Assembly (NCBI GenBank): GCA_024103515.1
Contig: JAGGIK010000012.1
Coordinates: forward strand, 1-45,889
Length of the DNA: 45,889 nt
From: Snodgrassella sp.
Lineage (GTDB): Bacteria; Pseudomonadota; Gammaproteobacteria; Burkholderiales; Neisseriaceae
Direction: 5' to 3'
How positions within the stretch are numbered: position 1 is the first letter of the stretch; every line of letters begins with the position of its first letter. Of this stretch, positions 29,897 to 40,105 are shown one piece after another. The position numbers were made by a program, and so were the translations under genes. A model generated the notes under the pieces. That model was not told the DNA's origin. It did no database searches and worked only from the letters and a program-made list of their open reading frames with translations.

Positions 29897-30706
29897 ATGG
29901 AATTAATAAATAAATTAGTAGATGTATTTCCAACTCGTCCTTTAAAGGTCATGAAGCTAAAACAAGAAGGCCGATTACATCAGACAAGAAGAATATTTGC
30001 GGTAATAATTTGCCTTGTATTAGCACTGTATATAGCGCTGAAAGCTTATCCTGGATTAGTTGATGATTATAAAATATCACGTAATCCGGTTGTGGTTGAC
30101 AATCATATAGAAGGCAAATGTCGTGTTAAATATATGTTTAACTATTGTTCAGTCAAAATTACCACTGATGATGGGGACGTCATTGAAAGAAATTATACTT
30201 TTATTGGGGGTAAACGTGGAAATTATCATGTTGTGGCTGTAGCTTCTGCCGATGATCCATCATTAGTTACAATCGATTTAGCTATTAATAATATGCTGAC
30301 TCAATTTGTGGTTATTACCGCGCTTATTCTATTGTTGATGTGGGCGATATGGATGAATTTGGTCTACTTCTTAAGAACACGTAAATCGATAAAAGTTCTC
30401 GATGAAATGAATGGGCAAAGATTAAAGCCAGTAATAGTGCCGATTAAATTAAAATCTTATGGTCCAATAACGACCGTTTTATATCATGCCAACAATATAC
30501 AAGGTATAGATGATAAATATGTAGCCCACTTTCATGATAAATCGGGCGGCGGACCAATCATTATAGGAGAATTGATTAAGGATAAGGGTAATGCTTTGGC
30601 CGTAATCGGGCAAAACGGTTCGGTTCCTATTATTCTCGATCAAGATTTAACGCGCTGTGATTTCACCGATAATGAAATTCAAGCATTAAAAGAAGTACTC
30701 TCTTAA
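29897..30706 (+). CDS. Two-helix membrane protein of unknown function
   Basis: I do not recognise this 269-residue protein. It has two clear membrane helices (about 33-50 and 134-158). By the positive-inside rule the N-terminus (rich in K/R before helix 1) and the C-terminal domain are cytoplasmic and residues 51-133 are periplasmic. The loop has two cysteines (C75, C84) that could form a disulfide. The C-terminal 110 residues contain a Gly-rich stretch HDKSGGGPIIIGELIKDKG. Upstream GAGTG is a modest ribosome-binding site. The gene stands alone between non-coding blocks, with its own terminator. It is intact in a decaying neighbourhood, which suggests it is under selection. Confidence 0.75.
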   Translation: MELINKLVDVFPTRPLKVMKLKQEGRLHQTRRIFAVIICLVLALYIALKAYPGLVDDYKISRNPVVVDNHIEGKCRVKYMFNYCSVKITTDDGDVIERNYTFIGGKRGNYHVVAVASADDPSLVTIDLAINNMLTQFVVITALILLLMWAIWMNLVYFLRTRKSIKVLDEMNGQRLKPVIVPIKLKSYGPITTVLYHANNIQGIDDKYVAHFHDKSGGGPIIIGELIKDKGNALAVIGQNGSVPIILDQDLTRCDFTDNEIQALKEVLS

Positions 30707-30769
30707 TGCTGATATGATGTCAAAAATAGTAAAATCCGTTTAAGCTTAAAATGGACATTTTCTCAATAG

Positions 30770-30794
30770 GGCGATGGTATCGCCTTATTTTTTT
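30770..30794 (+). terminator. Rho-independent terminator
   Basis: GGCGAT (30770-30775), loop GGT, ATCGCC (30779-30784), followed by TTATTTTTTT. It lies 64 bp after the stop of the membrane-protein gene. Confidence 0.85.
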
Positions 30795-33433
30795 ACTTTT
30801 CTAGATGGCATTTTGGTTTTTGCTGAAAAATTCCTATTAAATAAACAGACTATACGCTATTTTTGTTTTTTCTTTTTAAATAGCTATCTTGTAAAAAACC
30901 TAATTAATATTCTAGTAAGCTTAATGTTGTGTGTTCACATTTTCCGCTGCATAAATAACGTTATTATGATTTGCTGGAAAATTCGATATTCGTTACCTTA
31001 TGTTTTCTAATCTATTGATTAGCTCAACGAAGTAAATCAATAGCCACAATAAATTCATTCAGGTATTGTCGGTCTCATTATTATCATAACCAGTAGAGCA
31101 GCTGATATTCAGAGTGTTGTCGTCGGACTAAGGTCGGGTATTTAGCTGAACCATGCAGATGGTTTGATTTGCACAAAATATTGGTTTATACACAGCTGAT
31201 CCAGTGTATACGAGAAAGATTGATTGTCTTTAATTACCATAAAGTCCTTTACAATCAAGCTTTATTGGCCTTAATCAAATCATAAACTCGACTATTGCTC
31301 CAAAATTATCAACAATTTTATCCACAGGATCTAAGTGGATTAACATGGGTCCGTTTATCTACAATAAATTTCTCATTGTAGATAAAAGAGCAGTCTGCTT
31401 TAACAAGACAAAAAGACTTATGCTTGTGGATAATATTGAGTTTCCACGCAATGGATGGTTTTAAAATTGAGAAGCACTCAATTTTTGCGTGTTGATTTAA
31501 TAAATGAATACCACAAGCACCAAAGCTGAGCCGTTGTTGGATGTTTTGGTGTTTTGCAATAGACAGGTATTTTGGTGGTGGGGTATGCAAGGCTAAGGTG
31601 GTTCTGTTTATGAACAATTTAATACAGATTGTAGCGGAGAATATAAATTAACCTAAGTTTGTTTGTCGGTAATATTAATATGAACTGAGTGTAATTATTA
31701 TAAAATATGTGAGTACGGTGATTTGGCTTGTTGTCACTTTCAGCAGGAAGCAAGCTGTGGCTAATACATATGAATATTAAATATTTTAAGCTCGAAGAAT
31801 GATAAGCACGGTTATTAAATTTATATACTCTCCTGATTCTCACTTTTTATACCTATAAGCATGATTTAGCTGTGTGGTGGACTTATTGCGATAGATGCAG
31901 CAGTTACAATATGGTAGAAAGAGGGCTGGCATTAACCAAATATAATTATTGTGTCTAAGTTTAGGTATAAAGGTGAATCGTATATATTGTGAGCGGTTTA
32001 TTAAAATTGTGGATATTTATGTGCTATGGAATTTCTGATAGTACGCCTAATCATAATATCTGGAAAGTGACATTCATACAGGTGATCTTTGGGTTCTTAC
32101 TCTGCAAGCTATTACTGTTGTTAAGCTAGTTGATCTGATTAATGTCAATAGATAAGTAAAATGGCTGATCAAGTTGATTTAGATCTGTATGACGTAGCTG
32201 TTGTCAGAGTAGTCGGTGGTCGTTGCGTTTGTGATGATTATTACACTTACCGGTGCTTGGTCTTAACAATGGGGCTCTTTGCCACATATTCATAGCAAGA
32301 ATGGGGGTGGGTATAAAATCGTCTAAGTAAAATGGGTTTAGTGCGCAATTTAAGGATAAACTAATACTTTTACACCATTAGATTGCTGTGATGAGGGATG
32401 GGTACGGTCGGAAGATAAATGATAGCAACTGATAATGCGCACGCTGGATGTTGTCCAGTATATAATCTGTCGCGTCAATAGTCTATTGCCAAGCGCAAAC
32501 AGAAAAATAAGTGCAGTAAGAATGATTTATGGTTGGCGCAATTATATTCTGGGTAGTCATCATATGCCATTATTATTGTTATTTACGAATTAAATATGTT
32601 GATGATACAAATTTCGTCAAATTCTATGTTGATCTGAGACAAAGCTTCGAACCTACTATAAATTTTAAAGCCTAATAATTAATTATAGTAAATATGCTGC
32701 ATATGAAGGCGATTTAAATTTGCTTTGTCTGGCTAACTCGTTAAAAATGGTTCAGCAGCATAAAGCATATTTTCTGGCCAATAATATGCCAGTTCCCTGA
32801 CTTAGTATGCTAATGCTGTGGTTGCACATCAATCGTGTAATGATCAGAATATTTAAAAATGCTTAAAATGGTTTTAGTTATTTACACAAATGTTGATTTG
32901 CTTGGGAATTATGGGTAGCGTTATCAACACATTGATGGTGAGCAAAGTATGTAGAGATTGTTCAAAATAATTTATCAACATGATACCTATCTGGTGAATG
33001 GACGGTTGCGGGCGCTCAAGTCTCTGTCTAAGATAGGTGCGGACAATCAGGTAAATACTGCCATTCATTGCGCTGATGATTTGACTGAACATTGTCAGAA
33101 ATCATCAGCAAGTGTTGTAGGAACGTGTTGCTATGCCGACTTTTGTGTCGGTCAGTGCAAATGCGGTGTACTGGCATCCATAGCGTATTGGTTCATTATT
33201 TTTTATCAGGCCATTTGCTGGCTGTGTCATCCGTTGATTGTTACTGCCAAACTGAATGCTAACCAAACTGAATGCTAAATAGGGCAATTATACCGGTAAT
33301 CATGCTGTTATCGGGTGTGTTGCGGTTGCATACATTCATGCAGTATGCTGTTAATACTGCCGCTTAATTTGTATATCAGTGGCAGGCCTGTTTTGTTAGC
33401 GAATGTAGCAGTCAAATCATGGTGCTAAAAATT
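30795..33433. other. 2.6-kb gene-poor spacer with DnaA boxes
   Basis: I find no gene with family resemblance. Open frames of 70-106 codons exist on both strands but look like chance. DnaA-box matches: TTATACACA at 31186-31194, and exact TTATCCACA at 31318-31326 (+) and 31425-31433 (-). In four sampled lines (31,081-31,200, 31,381-31,440, 32,281-32,340 and 32,401-32,460) I count about 78 G and 42 C, a strong G bias. A 15-bp segment (CAAACTGAATGCTAA) is repeated in tandem near 33248-33278. Confidence 0.5.
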
Positions 33434-34375
33434 TTACTCTGTTTTGCCGATCATAAAATTATTGATGTTGTCTTCAAGCATCACGACAATACGCTTAATG
33501 GCATCTTTACTGCCCCAGGCTATATGCGGAGTGACGATGAGATTTGGCAGGTGCGTGCGCAATAATGAATTGCCGTTTACCGGAGGTTCTTGGCTGAGTA
33601 CATCTACGCCTGCACCGGCCAACTGACCATATTTCAATGCCGCCACCAGTGCCTGTTCTGCCACCAGTCCTCCACGACCGACATTAATTAAGATTGCTTG
33701 CGGTTTCATGGCTTTTAATTCTTCTTCACCAATCATATTACGTGTCTGATCATTCAATGGGCAATGTAAGCTGATGATATCGGCTTCTTGTAAAACTTGC
33801 CTAAATGGAGTGTATCCAGGCCGTATTTGTGTTGCGTTTTTATGCTCTCCCCATAATATTTTCATGCCGAATGCCTGTGCTCGGTAGGCCACGGCCTGTC
33901 CGATACCACCACGACCAAATATTCCCAGTGTTTTGCCATTTAAATCCCGAATGGGCGCACCTTTATAGCAGAAATAAGGGCTTTTTTCCCACAACCCAGC
34001 TGCCACATCACGCTGATAAGCCGGTAGTTGTCGCATCAATGCTAGCATCAGCATCAACGTGTGCTCAGCAACGGCATCATTGCCATAGCCATGTACGTTG
34101 CGTATCTCTACGCCATATTGCTGTGCTGCCTCTAGATCAATATGATCAAGACCGGTAGCTGGTACGGCGATTAAGCGCAAATTAGGACTATTGTGGATGG
34201 CCTGGGCATCCAGTTGAACTTTATTGGAAACAACCACTGTGGCATTGGCGATGCGATGGATCACTTCGTCGGGATTGGTACGCGGGTAAGCGCTAACGCG
34301 GTGTGGAAAACGGAAGTTAAAATGATGATTAGGAAGGGTGGCGCGATCTAAGAAAACGATTTCACTGGTACTCAT
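33434..34375 (-). CDS. D-2-hydroxyacid dehydrogenase (NAD-dependent)
   Basis: This 313-residue protein belongs to the D-isomer-specific 2-hydroxyacid dehydrogenase family, most like hydroxypyruvate/glycerate dehydrogenases. The NAD-binding loop is GRGGIG (154-159), and the catalytic set is R234 (NVGRGGLV), E263 (DVLSQEPP) and H284 (TPHIAWGS). It reduces a 2-oxoacid to a D-2-hydroxyacid; the exact substrate is not clear. The frame opens 7 codons earlier (34396), but TAGGAG lies just before the ATG at 34375, which fixes the start. It is divergent from the FKBP gene (100-bp gap). Confidence 0.9.
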   Translation of the reverse strand: MSTSEIVFLDRATLPNHHFNFRFPHRVSAYPRTNPDEVIHRIANATVVVSNKVQLDAQAIHNSPNLRLIAVPATGLDHIDLEAAQQYGVEIRNVHGYGNDAVAEHTLMLMLALMRQLPAYQRDVAAGLWEKSPYFCYKGAPIRDLNGKTLGIFGRGGIGQAVAYRAQAFGMKILWGEHKNATQIRPGYTPFRQVLQEADIISLHCPLNDQTRNMIGEEELKAMKPQAILINVGRGGLVAEQALVAALKYGQLAGAGVDVLSQEPPVNGNSLLRTHLPNLIVTPHIAWGSKDAIKRIVVMLEDNINNFMIGKTE

Positions 34376-34475
34376 TTTGTCTCCTAAAATGTTCATATCA
34401 TTTGAGCCGGTTTACATGCACAGTATTCTGCTCTATGTTACAGTGTACACTCAATATCACGAGAAAGTATTGATT

Positions 34476-34802
34476 ATGGATTTGGTTATTACGGATTTGC
34501 AGCAAGGCACAGGTAAAGAGGCGGTGAAAGGCAAGGAAATTACGGTTCATTATACCGGCATGCTTGAGGATGGTACGGTTTTTGATTCAAGCGTGACACG
34601 GAAACAGCCGCTTACCTTTACGCTCGGTGTCGGCATGGTTATTACTGGCTGGGATCAAGGCTTTGATGGCATGAAAGAAGGCGGTAAACGCAAACTAACT
34701 ATTCCGCCACATATGGCTTACGGCAGCCGTGGAGCTGGTGGTGTTATTCCGCCTAATGCAACGCTGATTTTTGATGTGGAACTATTGCAGGTAGAAGACT
34801 GA
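34476..34802 (+). CDS. FKBP-type peptidyl-prolyl cis-trans isomerase
   Basis: This 108-residue single-domain FKBP accelerates proline isomerisation during folding. It shows [72 protein letters not shown], with the conserved active-site Tyr, Asp, Trp and the [12 protein letters not shown] end. There is no signal peptide, so it is cytoplasmic. The open frame reaches back to 34338, but only the ATG at 34476 gives the normal FKBP start ([13 protein letters not shown]). A DNA-uptake hairpin follows the stop. Confidence 0.93.
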   Translation: MDLVITDLQQGTGKEAVKGKEITVHYTGMLEDGTVFDSSVTRKQPLTFTLGVGMVITGWDQGFDGMKEGGKRKLTIPPHMAYGSRGAGGVIPPNATLIFDVELLQVED

Positions 34803-34823
34803 TATTTTCAGGTGAGATTTAAT

Positions 34824-34851
34824 CAGGCAGTCTAGGTTCAGGCTGCCTGAA
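34824..34851. repeat. DNA uptake sequence with hairpin
   Basis: AGGCTGCCTGAA is exact at 34840-34851. It sits in the small palindrome TTCAGGC-T-GCCTGAA (34837-34851), and CAGGCAG (34824-34830) can also pair with CTGCCTG (34843-34849). It lies between the FKBP gene and mnmE and may act as a terminator. Confidence 0.75.
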
Positions 34852-34876
34852 CTGCTTTAATTATGTGAGTTAGGTA

Positions 34877-36250
34877 ATGAAAAACAATCCAATCATTGTT
34901 GCGGTAGCCACTGCACCCGGCAGGGGGGGGGTGGGGGTGGTCCGTCTTTCTGGTCAGAATTTACTGCCGTTAGCGCAAATTCTGTCTGGAGGGAAAACCC
35001 CAAAGCCGCGGGTAGCCATGTACACCGATTTTACCGATGATCAAGACCGGGTGATCGATAATGGTTTGTTGCTGTATTTTGCCGCACCAGCTAGTTTTAC
35101 GGGTGAAGATGTGATTGAGTTACAAGGGCATGGTGGACCGGTAGTCATGCAGATGTTGTTACAACGCTGTGTGCAATTGGGTGCCCGTCTAGCTGAACCC
35201 GGTGAATTTACTAAACGTGCTTTTTTGAATAATAAACTTGACCTGGCTCAGGCAGAAAGTGTAGCTGATCTTATTGATGCATCCAGTCAGTCAGCCGCAC
35301 GGATGGCGGTGCGCAGCCTGAAAGGTGCTTTTTCCAATGAGATTCACCAACTGGTTGACGAATTAATTACGTTACGTATGCTGGTTGAAGCAACATTAGA
35401 TTTTCCAGAAGAAGACATTGATTTCCTGCAAGCTGCTGATGCCGCAGGTAAATTACAACATTTGTGGGCAGCCGTTGCTCAAGTGCTGGTGCATGCAGAA
35501 CAAGGTGTTCTGTTACGTGAAGGGATGAAAGTAGTGCTGGTGGGGGCGCCTAATGTTGGCAAATCTAGCTTGCTTAATGCGCTGGCCGGCGATGAGGTAG
35601 CGATTGTCACTGATATTGCAGGAACCACGCGTGATACAGTGCGGGAACAGATTACTTTGGATGGTGTGCCGGTACACATTATTGATACTGCAGGTTTGCG
35701 ACAAACGGAAGATGTGGTGGAACGAATCGGTATTGAGCGCAGTCAGCAGGCTGTACAGCAAGCCGATGTTGCTTTGATTTTGGTTGATCAGCGCGAAGGA
35801 CTGAATGAAACCACTGCCAAGATTCTCACGCAGTTGCCACCGAGCTTACATAAAATTGAAGTGCATAATAAAATAGATCTGACCGGCGAAGTGGCCGCCA
35901 GTGTTTCACGTGAAACAGGGCAGCTACAGGCCTTTACCACTGCGGAAACAGTGATTGCATTATCGGCAAAAAATGGTACTGGACTGGATTTATTACGGCA
36001 GGCATTGTTGCAGCAGGTGGGTTGGCAGGGAGAAAGTGAAGGCTTGTTTTTGGCTCGCACGCGGCATATTCAGGCTTTGCAACAGGCGCAACAAGAATTG
36101 GCGTATGCCGGTCAGTGCCAGCATAATCAGATTGAATTATTTGCCGAACATTTGCGCTTGGCGCAGAATGCATTAAATGAAATCACTGGCGAATTTAGTG
36201 CAGATGATTTGCTGGGGGTGATTTTCAGCCGTTTTTGTATTGGTAAATAG
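34877..36250 (+). CDS. mnmE: tRNA modification GTPase MnmE (TrmE)
   Basis: This 457-residue GTPase works with MnmG to add the 5-(carboxymethyl)aminomethyl group to U34 of certain tRNAs. Domains: N-terminal tetrahydrofolate-binding domain (1-118; [46 protein letters not shown]), helical domain, inserted G domain with G1 GAPNVGKS (223-230), G3 DTAG (270-273) and G4 NKID, and the C-terminal FCIGK with the conserved Cys454. Length is normal. Two oddities: a run of nine G in codons 16-19, and an exact parS palindrome in the coding sequence. mnmE often lies near the origin with mnmG, rnpA and yidC, but those are not next to it here. Confidence 0.97.
   Translation: MKNNPIIVAVATAPGRGGVGVVRLSGQNLLPLAQILSGGKTPKPRVAMYTDFTDDQDRVIDNGLLLYFAAPASFTGEDVIELQGHGGPVVMQMLLQRCVQLGARLAEPGEFTKRAFLNNKLDLAQAESVADLIDASSQSAARMAVRSLKGAFSNEIHQLVDELITLRMLVEATLDFPEEDIDFLQAADAAGKLQHLWAAVAQVLVHAEQGVLLREGMKVVLVGAPNVGKSSLLNALAGDEVAIVTDIAGTTRDTVREQITLDGVPVHIIDTAGLRQTEDVVERIGIERSQQAVQQADVALILVDQREGLNETTAKILTQLPPSLHKIEVHNKIDLTGEVAASVSRETGQLQAFTTAETVIALSAKNGTGLDLLRQALLQQVGWQGESEGLFLARTRHIQALQQAQQELAYAGQCQHNQIELFAEHLRLAQNALNEITGEFSADDLLGVIFSRFCIGK
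34923..34931 (+). repeat. G9 homopolymer in the mnmE coding sequence
   Basis: Nine consecutive G fall in codons 16-19 of mnmE (Arg-Gly-Gly-Val, within the conserved GRGGVG), followed after one T by five more G. Runs this long slip easily, and a change of one base would truncate MnmE near its N-terminus. Confidence 0.9.
35902..35917. promoter_or_regulatory. parS centromere site inside mnmE
   Basis: A second exact TGTTTCACGTGAAACA lies within mnmE, encoding the VSRET segment near residues 342-347 of the G domain, between G4 and the C-terminal region. An exact 16-bp palindrome is very unlikely by chance, so it is probably a real ParB site kept compatible with the protein sequence. Confidence 0.88.
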
Positions 36251-36460
36251 CGGAAACCGGTTAATGGGGCAGGAAATTGCGCTCTGATTAAACGGGAAGT
36301 GATATTGACTTTAATGCGAAATCGAAGCGGCACGCTTAAGCCCGAGTAGAAATTTAAACGGATTAATTGCAATGATGATGAGCAGTACTCTCGCCTTTGA
36401 TAAGGTGTTGTGCATATTTGTTAATTATTGCTGTTGGTTTAAATGTATATACAATAGAGT

Positions 36461-36484
36461 TGTTGCGAAAAACATTTCGCAACA
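36461..36484. repeat. Perfect 10-bp hairpin
   Basis: TGTTGCGAAA (36461-36470), loop AACA, TTTCGCAACA (36475-36484). It lies in the 470-bp gap after mnmE, which otherwise shows no gene. There is no T-run, so it is a weak terminator candidate at best; it could be the trace of a small mobile repeat. Confidence 0.55.
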
Positions 36485-36722
36485 GCCTTATTAATGAGGC
36501 TCATTTTTAAGAAGAACGAAAACCGAATGGTACTTTGTGGCTGATTTAATCTTGATGGGGGTTAGAATCTTGGGCGAAAAATACCAATGGTTTACTGCGA
36601 TGACGATAAGGTATTGTGTTCTACCTTTGGATAATCCAGCTGATGCTAATAAGTGGTTTGCTGCTATCATGTTATTGGTACAGGTCAGCACGGTCACTGT
36701 ACTTTAGCTGCAGCACAGCATA

Positions 36723-38267
36723 TCAGACAGATGGTGATACGCTAGTACCACCGACAGAATATAATTGCCGTAGTTTTTTCCTGTCTACTTTGCCAATGCT
36801 GGTCATTGGTAGCTCATTAGTCAGGATGATTTTTTGGGCATCTGGTAACGGGCAACGTGTGTTTTTAGCCAGTCATGGATGGCCGCTGCGGTTTGCGTGG
36901 CATTTGCTTGTAATACAATAAAGGTCTCCAGTCTTTGTTCGAACCCCAGATCTTGGACACTGATGACAATATTATTGGCGATGTGCGGGTGATCTGACAG
37001 GATTTTTTCAAGCTCAAAAGGATAAATATTTTCACCGCCAGATATAATCATGTCATCGGCACGACCTTTAAGATAGTAATATCCAGCAGCATCTCTGTAG
37101 GGTAGATCGCCGGTGGCTACCCACTGATTATTGCCAAGTGTGGACCAAGTACATTTGATATAGAGTTCGCCTACTGTATGTACTGGTTGATTGTTTAGCA
37201 TTAGTTTGGCTGACAGCCCTTTAATGGGTTTACCAATTGTAGATGGGTGTGTAGACAGATCTTCCGAAGCGGCGATCATGCATACACCTGCTTCAGAGGT
37301 ACCATATAAATTGAATAGTATTTTACCAAGACTATTTAATATTTGGCTGACCAATGCTGGTGTAATGGGGCGCCTCCGGTAATGATGCAGCGTAGGCTAT
37401 TTAGCTGTGCTTTGGAGTGAGTCATCATTCTGGTTAGCATTAGGAGGACCAGTGTAACGACTTCGATGTCATTGTTGGCAATTAGCTGACAGGCTTTTGG
37501 TATATTAAAGCATCGGGTAAGAAATATGGTGGCACCAATTAATACGGATATACAGAGGGTGGCTATACCAAAGCCATGGTAGATCGGTGTGGCAATGTAT
37601 ATTTTTGGCAATGACTCAGATTTAATTTTACGAGTAGTTGGTAGAAAGGACTGATGAAGTTTTGCACCTTACTGCTGCGCCCAGCCATTTTGAAGCAACC
37701 AGTGGTGCCACTGGTAAGTACGGTTAATTTTGAACAGTGTGTCACTTTACGTTTGACTGAGTCACTTGGAATAGAAGCGTTTAACAATGACTGTACACTG
37801 GTCTGGTTATAATGATGGATTGGCAAGGTTTTAACTGCTGGTAAGGTGTTTATTTCTGAATCGTGGATAATCCAGTCTAGCTGAAGATTGTCGTTGATAT
37901 TTTGTAATTGCTTGGCTGATAATTCGGTCTTTAGTAAGTAAATATCAGCACCTAATGCAGCCAGTGCAAAGATGATATGTACGAGAATAGGTTGATTGGT
38001 AGCCATAACGGCTATTTTTTGATGAGGTTTAATGGCGCAATGCGTATTTAGCTGGTCTGCCAGATGCTGGGACTGGGTATAAAGCGTGCGATAATCAATA
38101 TTGTAGTAGTCTTCACTAATGGCTGTTTGCTGTGGTGACAGTTTTTGCCGTACGTAGAGTAAGGTCATTAGGTTCATGTCATCTATGCGGATGCTGTTAA
38201 GCAGATGCCAGATACCACTAAAGGTTAATAGCTGACTGCGATATAAGGCTTTCAGCGTTTTTATCAT
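36723..38267 (-). pseudogene. AMP-dependent acyl-CoA synthetase/ligase, three frameshifts
   Basis: The minus strand carries an adenylate-forming enzyme in four pieces: N-terminal part with the A3 motif LTSGTTG (from 38267), a middle part (PKIYIATPIYHGFGIATL), the core with NLYGTSEAG, WVATGDLPYRD and GRADDMIISGGENIYPFELE, and a C-terminal tail (LTNELPMTSIGKVDRKKL) ending TGA at 36723. The pieces join into about 515 residues if one base is restored at each of three spots: near 37630 (A run), near 37372 (C4 run) and near 36832 (A6 run). It starts inside the SDR stop (ATGA overlap), so the two formed an operon. Likely role: activating a fatty or aryl acid. Confidence 0.85.
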
Positions 38268-39105
38268 TGTTTTCTCTTTATATAGTAATAATTGATTTTT
38301 AACCAGAGGTTATTAAACAGCACTGATGCCAGTTGTGCAGTAATGGTCCACCAAGGTTTGTAATGCCGTTTCTGCGTGAGCAGTAAACGGCAGATGAGGA
38401 TTGCAGCTTGTTTGGGTTGTAAGGCGGGCGCATGGTTATATATTTTGGTCCGTTCGATCATTCGAGTTCTGACTAACGCTAGGTAGGCTGTTGAAATTTT
38501 GATATGCTGATTTTCTAGCTCAGCACTGGCGCAGCGTAGCCACTGGTCAAAGACAGTTTTCGATGCTTGATACGCAGTCCAATTGACGGTTGGTGCCAGC
38601 AGTACGTTAATAGCGGAGACATTGATAATCTGTCCATGGGTCTGCTGTAATTTTGGGATCAGTGCTAAACACAGTTTAACTGGTGCAAGGTAGTTTAATT
38701 GCATGATTCTTTCAAAATCATCTGCGCGTTGCAATGACTGCTTGATTGGGCGACAGATAGAGATACCTGCGTTATTAATCAGTATGTCAATTTGATGGTG
38801 ATGAATAAGGTTGAAAAATTATCTAATTGCTCAGGGTCGGCTAGGTCGATTGGATAAATCTCAAATTTGACTTTTTACGTGGAAAGTTGCTGCTGAATGT
38901 CTTGCAATTTTGTTTTAGTACGAGCCAGTAGAATAAGCTGGCATTCAATATCGGCCAAAATATGACAAATTGCTTCGCCAATCCCGTAGCTGGCGCCGGT
39001 AAGAATAATGGTTTTATGCTGTAACCGTTGCGCTAACAGCCTGAAATCGGGTTTGAAGACAGGAAAAAGAGCATAACCAAGCAGTGTGGTAAAGGTAAAG
39101 CTCAT
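38264..39105 (-). pseudogene. Short-chain dehydrogenase/reductase, stop plus frameshift
   Basis: The first part (from 39105) has an N-terminal hydrophobic segment (TTLLGYALFPVF) and the NAD(P)-binding TGASYGIGEA. It ends at an in-frame TAA (ACG TAA, near 38876). Reading through, FEIYPIDLADPEQLDNF continues, then one T is missing in a T5 run (near 38817); restoring it gives FNLIHHHQIDILINNAGIS. The last part has the catalytic YxxxK (AYQASKT) and ends at 38264. Both the NNAG motif and the active site remain recognisable, so the break is recent. It overlaps the ligase pseudogene by 4 bp. Confidence 0.83.
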
Positions 39106-40105
39106 ATTTCTCTAGTATGATAACTGGATTGAAAATCGATTACAGCGCTGACTGTTAAATTAATATCCGGATCATAAAAAACTGGACAGTTTTCTAGTCA
39201 ATAATCCTTTAAGCAAAAAATTATCTGATGCATTAATAAACTATGGGCCAGTCAGATAATCAACAAAATCAAGAAAGAAATAGCTGGGCGATAAGCGTGA
39301 AAAATATTTGCTTATTGCCACTGATTTGCTTACCCCTTTGCCGTTAGCAACATGCAGCAACCCCTACCTATTTTAAGTATGACTGACCCAACATTGTGTA
39401 GAGAATTAAGCTAAGATGCTTCGATCACTTCTAAATCCTATTTAACTGAATATGGATAAAAATGGATTGAGTGTTCTTTGTGCCGTTTCTCTCCAAAGAT
39501 AAATATTTACATATTAAATATTAGATTAACTTTGTAATAAATTAAAATGGTTTTGTTTAAAACATGTTTGTTGGGTAGTTGATAATTATCTGTATAAGTT
39601 TTATCCTGAATTCAAAATATAAAATTACAAAACTCAAAAAATAATTAAGATGAAAACATTCTAGGTTTAAAAACTCTTGGTTTCAATGACTTTATCTTCC
39701 TAAAAAATGTTCATCCCATGTTTATCACTGTAATAGATTGAAGCGGCTAGCGCTCGTTATCTTGTGCGACTTAAGTATTATATTTACCAATTTTTCTGTT
39801 TTTCAACCTGATCTTATTGATGGTATTGTTGCTGTTTTTACCGACTTAATAAGTCTCGTAGACGGCAGAATATCACGTCGTATGAGGGTGGAATTGAAGT
39901 GTATATTATTAATTGTAATCTTAAATCGCTAAATCGTTCTAAAGATTATCTTTAACGAGCAAACAATAGTAACCACTAAGCATTACAATAACCAATTATA
40001 AATAAATAAAAATAAAAGATTTTTCTTAGATATTAGCCAATTATTTAATGACAGGAGTTGTAGGAAAACGTCGCATTGTTAACACTTCGTAATTAAAATA
40101 TTCCC
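39106..40105. other. Spacer with a possible gene fossil
   Basis: There is no intact gene. On the plus strand 39780-39955 reads as coherent protein in two successive frames (LIDGIVAVFTDLISLVD, then NITSYEGGIEVYIINCNLKS and onward to TAA at 39953-39955). This suggests the end of a frameshifted gene that I cannot name. The 14-mer CTTTAACGAGCAAA at its end (39950-39963) recurs inverted at 45363-45376. Confidence 0.4.

Noticed and set aside
31318-31617. 99-codon minus-strand open frame
   Set aside because: It includes two DnaA boxes, has no recognisable domain and is bounded by stop-rich spacer.
32958-33278. 106-codon plus-strand open frame rich in Cys
   Set aside because: No ribosome-binding site or homology pattern; an equally long minus-strand frame overlaps it.
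34338-34475. N-terminal extension of the FKBP protein
   Set aside because: The extra 46 residues overlap the divergent dehydrogenase start and its promoter and do not resemble a signal peptide or FKBP dimerisation domain.
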